A DNA stretch of 64,000 bases from contig NZ_VDDA01000008.1 in NCBI RefSeq assembly GCF_006151805.1, positions 62,001 to 126,000 of the forward strand, given 5' to 3'. This document shows, piece by piece, positions 59,887-64,000 of this stretch. The notes under the pieces are model-generated. The model was not told where the DNA came from, searched no databases, and saw only the letters and a list, made by a program, of their open reading frames with translations. The stretch's first letter is position 1; every line of letters starts with the position of its first letter. Made by a program: the position numbers and the translations under genes. This DNA is from Methylobacterium terricola (GTDB taxonomy: Bacteria; Pseudomonadota; Alphaproteobacteria; Rhizobiales; Beijerinckiaceae).

Positions 59887-60902
59887 CGGCGCCCTCCCCT
59901 TGTCTGGGTCTCGGGCAGGGAGGCCAGGGCCTCCAGCACCGTCAGCGGCGGCGGTGCCGGCGCCTCGGTGCGCTCGCCGGCCCGCAGCTTGGCCGAGCGG
60001 GCGCGGGGATTGGCGTAGGCTTCGGCCTCGCCGGCGGCGACCGGGCCCTTGGTGGCGAGGGTGAAGCTGCGGGGAGCCGGCTGCGAGGCCATCGGCAGGT
60101 GGCGCGAGGCCGCCACCGCCCGGCCGCTGCGGGCCGAGAAGAACTGCTTCACGATGCGGTCCTCGAGCGAGTGGAAGGTCACCACCGCGAGGCGCCCGCC
60201 CGGACGCAGGGTGCGCTCGGCGGCGTGGAGCGCCCGCTGCAACTCCCCGAGCTCGTCGTTCACCGCGATGCGGAGGGCCTGGAAGGTCCGGGTCGCCGGG
60301 TGGATGCCGCTGCCGGGCTCCGCCCGCACGACGCCGGCGACGATCTCCGCCAAGGCCGCCGTGGTCTCGATGCGGCCGCGCCGGCGTGCCTCGATCAGCG
60401 CGCGGGCGACAGCCCGGGCCCGGCGCTCCTCGCCGTAATGGTAGATCACGTCGGCGAGCGCGGCCTCGGAGGCGTCGTTGACGAGATCGGCGGCGCTCTC
60501 GCCGGCCCGTTCCATCCGCATGTCGAGGGGGCCGTCGAACCGGAACGAGAAGCCGCGCTCCGCCTGGTCGAGCTGCATCGACGACACGCCGATATCGAGG
60601 ACGACGCCGTCGGCTTGCGCGAAGCCGTGGTCGCGGGCGATCGCGTCGAGGTCGCCGAAGCGGCCCTGGACCAGCACGAGGCGCCCGGCCTCCCGCTCGA
60701 CCAGCGCCTGGCCGGCGGCGATCGCCGTCGGGTCGCGGTCGATGGCGAGCACGCGGTTGCCCGGATTTGCCGCCAGGATCGCCTTGGTGTAGCCGCCGGC
60801 TCCGAAGGTGCCGTCGATCACCGCCGCCGGAGCCTCGCCGGGGCGAAGGGCCTGCAGGACCTCGGCGAGCAGGACCGGGATGTGGGGGGCGGCCTCGGTC
60901 AC
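59883..60902 (-). CDS. rsmH: 16S rRNA (cytosine1402-N4)-methyltransferase
   Basis: 339 residues from GTG 60902. HIPVLLAEVLQALRP, the SAM site DGTFGAGGYTKAILAANPGN, VLDIGVSSMQLDQAERGFSF, and FHSLEDRIVKQFFSARSGR are diagnostic. First gene of the local dcw operon; mraZ, which normally precedes it, is not found in the 500 bases upstream. Three 18-bp tandem repeats lie directly before the start, and an extended in-frame reading would translate them into a VRVGVQ repeat, so the true start is not fully secure. Confidence 0.95.
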   Translation of the reverse strand: MTEAAPHIPVLLAEVLQALRPGEAPAAVIDGTFGAGGYTKAILAANPGNRVLAIDRDPTAIAAGQALVEREAGRLVLVQGRFGDLDAIARDHGFAQADGVVLDIGVSSMQLDQAERGFSFRFDGPLDMRMERAGESAADLVNDASEAALADVIYHYGEERRARAVARALIEARRRGRIETTAALAEIVAGVVRAEPGSGIHPATRTFQALRIAVNDELGELQRALHAAERTLRPGGRLAVVTFHSLEDRIVKQFFSARSGRAVAASRHLPMASQPAPRSFTLATKGPVAAGEAEAYANPRARSAKLRAGERTEAPAPPPLTVLEALASLPETQTRGGRR

Positions 60903-60907
60903 GACAG

Positions 60908-60961
60908 GCACCCCGACACGGACTTGCACCCCGACACGAACTTGCACCCCGACAAGGACTT
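60908..60961. repeat. Three 18-bp tandem repeats upstream of rsmH
   Basis: GCACCCCGACACGGACTT (60908-60925), GCACCCCGACACGAACTT (60926-60943) and GCACCCCGACAAGGACTT (60944-60961): three units differing at three positions. They occupy the 5' untranslated region of rsmH. Confidence 0.9.
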
Positions 60962-61420
60962 GGCCGCGCGGCCCGGCGAGACGGCGGCAACGCTCGCGCG
61001 GCGGGCGCGCAGTGACGCGTGACGATCCATGGTGCTCCGCTGTCCGCACGAGCCGGGCCGAGGCCGGCCGGGATCGGCGCCAGGGCGCCGCGATGCCCAC
61101 GCCAGGCATCGACGCGCGACCATCACGCCTGCTCTCGCGGGCTGCGGCCGCCGATGCTGGAATCGCCGTGGACGGGATGGCTCGGGGTATCATGGGGCTC
61201 TGGGGTCGTCAACGCGAGGGCACACGCGGCGGGCAGCACCCGTCCGTGTGGCATCAGAGACCAGCAAGGTTAACGAAGGCTTGTGCCGTGCACGGGCGCC
61301 ATCGAAAAGTCGAGGCGGGCGCGGCTGTTCGGCCGCGGGCGCAGGCTCACCATGGCCGTTGCCTCGCGCCCGCGCCGACTCAGCTGGGCGTGCTCTCACG
61401 CCCCGTCATCGGAATTGGGT
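60962..61420. other. Intergenic region between rsmH and rnpB; no mraZ
   Basis: 460 bases where mraZ would be expected. I find no 140-150-codon frame on the reverse strand with MraZ features. It should contain the dcw promoter and the end of the RNase P transcript; neither could be fixed by eye. Confidence 0.5.
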
Positions 61421-61851
<431 letters not shown>

Positions 61852-62015
61852 GCGCCGATGTGCGACGCCCGGGGCAGCACGTCAAGGCGGGTGCTTCCAC
61901 AGGGTGCGTCCGGCGCGCGTCGCGACGACCGGGTTGCCCGGCCACAGATACTCCCTACCTGCACACGTCCAAGGCCGCCGCGAGGCGCGGCCGCGACGAA
62001 CAGGAGGCGACCCGG

Positions 62016-62186
62016 ATGAGCGAGACCATCGAGGCGGGCTGGACCCTGGAGACCGTGCAGCAGCTCAAGGCCATGGCGCAGGAGGGCATCCCGCCCTCGG
62101 TGATGAGCCTGAAGCTCAAGCGCCCGGTCACGGCGATCCACGCCAAGCTCGCCGAGCTCGGCATCACGCCGGCGGCCGGGGCATAA
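62016..62186 (+). CDS. Small GcrA-like helix-turn-helix protein, 56 aa
   Basis: AGGAGG lies eight bases before the ATG. The product EAGWTLETVQQLKAMAQEGI, then PPSVMSLKLKRPVTAIHAKL and AELGI, follows the N-terminal HTH pattern of the alphaproteobacterial cell-cycle regulator GcrA (W-T-x-x-x-V-x-x-L-K...G...A-x-L...AI-x-x-K-x-x-x-LG). It lacks the rest of GcrA. It might bind DNA alone or act as a modulator. The similarity is by eye. Confidence 0.7.
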   Translation: MSETIEAGWTLETVQQLKAMAQEGIPPSVMSLKLKRPVTAIHAKLAELGITPAAGA

Positions 62187-62231
62187 CGATCATGACAGGG
62201 GCGGGCCTGGATCGGGCCCGCCCGCCGGTCG

Positions 62232-62672
62232 CTACCAGCTGCCGGTGTTCTGCATCGAGGCCCAGGGCTCCTGCGGCGGCTTGGGCCCGCCCTTCTGCAG
62301 GATCTCGATCGAGATGCCGTCCGGCGAGCGCACGAAGGCCATGTGGCCGTCCCGCGGCGGGCGGTTGATCGTCACGCCGGCCTCCTGCAGCTTCTGGCAG
62401 GTCGCGTAGATGTCGTCGACCTGATACGCCAGGTGGCCGAAGTTGCGCCCGCCGGTATACTCCTCCGGATCCCAGTTGTAGGTCAGCTCGAGCAGCGGCG
62501 ACTTGGTGTCCTTGGCCCGCGCGGCGTCGCCCGGGGCGGCCAGGAACACCAGGGTGAAGCGGCCCTTCTCGCTCTCGGTGCGGCGCACCTCCTGGAGCCC
62601 GAACTTGTTGCAGTAGAAGTCGAGCGCCCGGTCGAGATCGGCGACGCGGACCATCGTGTGCAGGTATTCCAT
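62232..62672 (-). CDS. gloA: Lactoylglutathione lyase (glyoxalase I)
   Basis: 146 residues. Metal ligands H5, E62, H80 and E123 fall in the typical strands (YLHTMVRVADLDRALDFY; LLELTYNWDPEEY; FGHLAYQVDDIYA; DGISIEILQKG). It isomerises the methylglyoxal-glutathione hemithioacetal to S-lactoylglutathione. ATG 62672 gives the canonical MEYLHTMVRV start. It is divergent from pepN. Confidence 0.96.
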   Translation of the reverse strand: MEYLHTMVRVADLDRALDFYCNKFGLQEVRRTESEKGRFTLVFLAAPGDAARAKDTKSPLLELTYNWDPEEYTGGRNFGHLAYQVDDIYATCQKLQEAGVTINRPPRDGHMAFVRSPDGISIEILQKGGPKPPQEPWASMQNTGSW

Positions 62673-62841
62673 GGCACTCCATCCTTGCGTGTCGGGGCGC
62701 GCGTGTCGGGCGCCGGATCCGGCGTCGTAGCTAGGGCGCGGCCCGACCGGCGGGGAGCCCCGATCCCGCGTTGCGCTGGGGCCGGCGACGGTGCAAAGGC
62801 TCGAAGGCCCCGCCGCCCGCGCGACCGCCGAGGACCCCGCC

Positions 62842-64000
62842 ATGCCGTCGATCGTTCGTCTCGCCGATTACCGCCCGAGCGACTACCTGATCGACCGCGT
62901 CGCGCTCGACGTGCGCCTGCATCCGACCGAGACCCGGATCACCGCGACCCTGGCGCTCCGCCCGAACCCCGCCGGCGAGCCCGGCGCGCCGCTGATCCTC
63001 GACGGCGACGAGCTGACCCTGCTGGCGATCGCGCTGGACGGCCAGCCGACCGGCCCCGGCGCGATCGAGGTCACGCCCCGCAGCCTCACCCTGCACCAGC
63101 CGCCGCAGCGCCCCTTCGTGCTCGAGATCGCCACGCAGGTGAACCCGAGCGCCAACACCAAGCTCATGGGGCTCTACCGCTCGAACGGCGTCTACTGCAC
63201 CCAGTGCGAGGCCGACGGGTTCCGGCGCATCACCTACTTCCTCGACCGGCCGGACGTGATGGCGGTCTACACCACCCGGATCGAGGCCGAGCGGAGCGAG
63301 GCGCCGGTGCTGCTCGGCAACGGCAACCCGGTCGAGCACGGGGTAGCCGGCCTGACCCGCCACTACGCGGTCTGGCACGATCCCCACCCGAAGCCCGCCT
63401 ACCTGTTCGCCCTCGTCGGCGGCCATCTCGGCCGGGTGGCCTCGCGCTTCACCACCATGGAGGGCCGGGACGTCGAGATCGCGGTCTATGTCGAGCCCGG
63501 CAAGGAGGACCGTGCCGGTTTCGCCCTCGACGCGGTCGCCCGCTCGATGGCCTGGGACGAGCGCAGCTTCGGCCGCGCCTACGACCTCGACGTCTTCAAC
63601 GTCGTCGCCGTCTCCGACTTCAACATGGGCGCGATGGAGAACAAGGGCCTCAACATCTTCAACGACAAGTACGTGCTGGCGAGCCCCGACACCGCAACCG
63701 ACGCGGACTACGCCAACATCGAGGCGATCATCGCCCACGAGTACTTCCACAACTGGTCCGGGAACCGGGTGACCTGCCGCGACTGGTTCCAGCTCTGCCT
63801 CAAGGAAGGCCTGACGGTCTTCCGCGATCAGGAATTCTCCTCCGACGAGCGCTCGCGCCCGGTCCACCGCATCGCCGAGGTGCGCACCCTCCGCGCCCGC
63901 CAGTTCCCCGAGGATGCGGGGCCGCTGGCCCATCCGGTCCGGCCGCAGGCCTATCGCGAGATCAACAACTTCTACACCGCGACGGTCTACGAGAAGGGCG
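62842..64000 (+). CDS. pepN: Aminopeptidase N (M1 family), 5' part
   Basis: 386 residues are visible from ATG 62842; the gene continues past the right edge (family length about 880). It starts with the beta-sandwich domain (LIDRVALDVRLHPTETRITA), then YCTQCEADGFRRITYFLDRP, the exopeptidase motif GAMEN at 263-267, and the zinc site HEYFHNWSGNRV at 299 onwards with the third ligand in LKEGLTVFRDQEFSS. E. coli-type PepN, a cytoplasmic zinc aminopeptidase. Confidence 0.96.
   Translation, partial: MPSIVRLADYRPSDYLIDRVALDVRLHPTETRITATLALRPNPAGEPGAPLILDGDELTLLAIALDGQPTGPGAIEVTPRSLTLHQPPQRPFVLEIATQVNPSANTKLMGLYRSNGVYCTQCEADGFRRITYFLDRPDVMAVYTTRIEAERSEAPVLLGNGNPVEHGVAGLTRHYAVWHDPHPKPAYLFALVGGHLGRVASRFTTMEGRDVEIAVYVEPGKEDRAGFALDAVARSMAWDERSFGRAYDLDVFNVVAVSDFNMGAMENKGLNIFNDKYVLASPDTATDADYANIEAIIAHEYFHNWSGNRVTCRDWFQLCLKEGLTVFRDQEFSSDERSRPVHRIAEVRTLRARQFPEDAGPLAHPVRPQAYREINNFYTATVYEKG

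Noticed and set aside
60962..61400. mraZ upstream of rsmH
   Set aside because: No reverse frame of suitable length or MraZ motif in this gap.

Overview
The window is chromosomal DNA of a high-GC alphaproteobacterium, most likely Methylobacterium/Methylorubrum or a close relative in the Rhizobiales. This is inferred from several features: uniformly GC-rich genes with ATGA/GTGA overlaps, a group I intron in tRNA-Arg(CCU), the HTH-metK-trmB order, a hopanoid-type HpnK, an HWE/HisKA_2 sensor kinase, a DUF6894 protein, GGAAC-N17-GTT (EcfG-type general-stress) promoter matches, and a palindromic repeat of a kind common in Rhizobiales. No plasmid, transposon or intact phage is visible.

Region 1 (1-22.2 kb) is a catabolic block built on CoA thioesters. 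It starts with the end of an MmgE/PrpD gene and an AbrB-type membrane protein. A leftward operon follows: orphan ABC binding protein, NDP-forming acyl-CoA synthetase, Cys-less thiolase-like protein, enoyl-CoA hydratase, SDR, second Cys-less thiolase-like protein, and a DUF35 Zn-ribbon/OB-fold partner. A divergent rightward set carries an IclR regulator, a FAS1/MaoC-type dehydratase, a CaiB-type CoA-transferase, a second orphan binding protein and a Zn alcohol dehydrogenase. A second IclR gene then faces another rightward operon (CaiB, PaaG-like hydratase/isomerase, two adjacent acyl-CoA dehydrogenases, and a frameshifted hydratase). The parts list resembles side-chain degradation of branched or polycyclic acids, but the substrate cannot be read from the sequence. 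Both divergent promoters carry an ATTTCA-N5-TGAA palindrome.

Region 2 (22.2-31 kb) is looser: a decayed gene next to tRNA-Gly(TCC), an M48 lipoprotein protease, an SNase-like exported protein, tRNA-Arg(CCU) split by a 227-nt group I intron, and a cluster of small or stress-type genes. The cluster includes a hemerythrin-domain protein, tiny membrane proteins, DUF6894, and a candidate small RNA of about 88 nt with anti-Shine-Dalgarno motifs, an EcfG-like promoter and an intrinsic terminator.

Region 3 (31-51 kb) is housekeeping and envelope: XRE regulator-metK-trmB, a relic coiled-coil gene, an HWE kinase, a proline-rich membrane protein, Fe-type SOD, HpnK deacetylase, a polyprenyl-linked glycosyltransferase, MurJ, a haloacid dehalogenase, an MHS transporter divergent from a binding protein, a membrane-anchored TAXI protein, TypA and a cardiolipin synthase-like PLD enzyme.

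Region 4 (51-64 kb) holds an EEP-family hydrolase and the leftward dcw segment rsmH-ftsL-ftsI-murE-murF-mraY-murD. There is no mraZ in front and no ftsW/murG behind. Then come RNase P RNA, a GcrA-like mini-protein, glyoxalase I and the start of pepN, which runs off the right edge.
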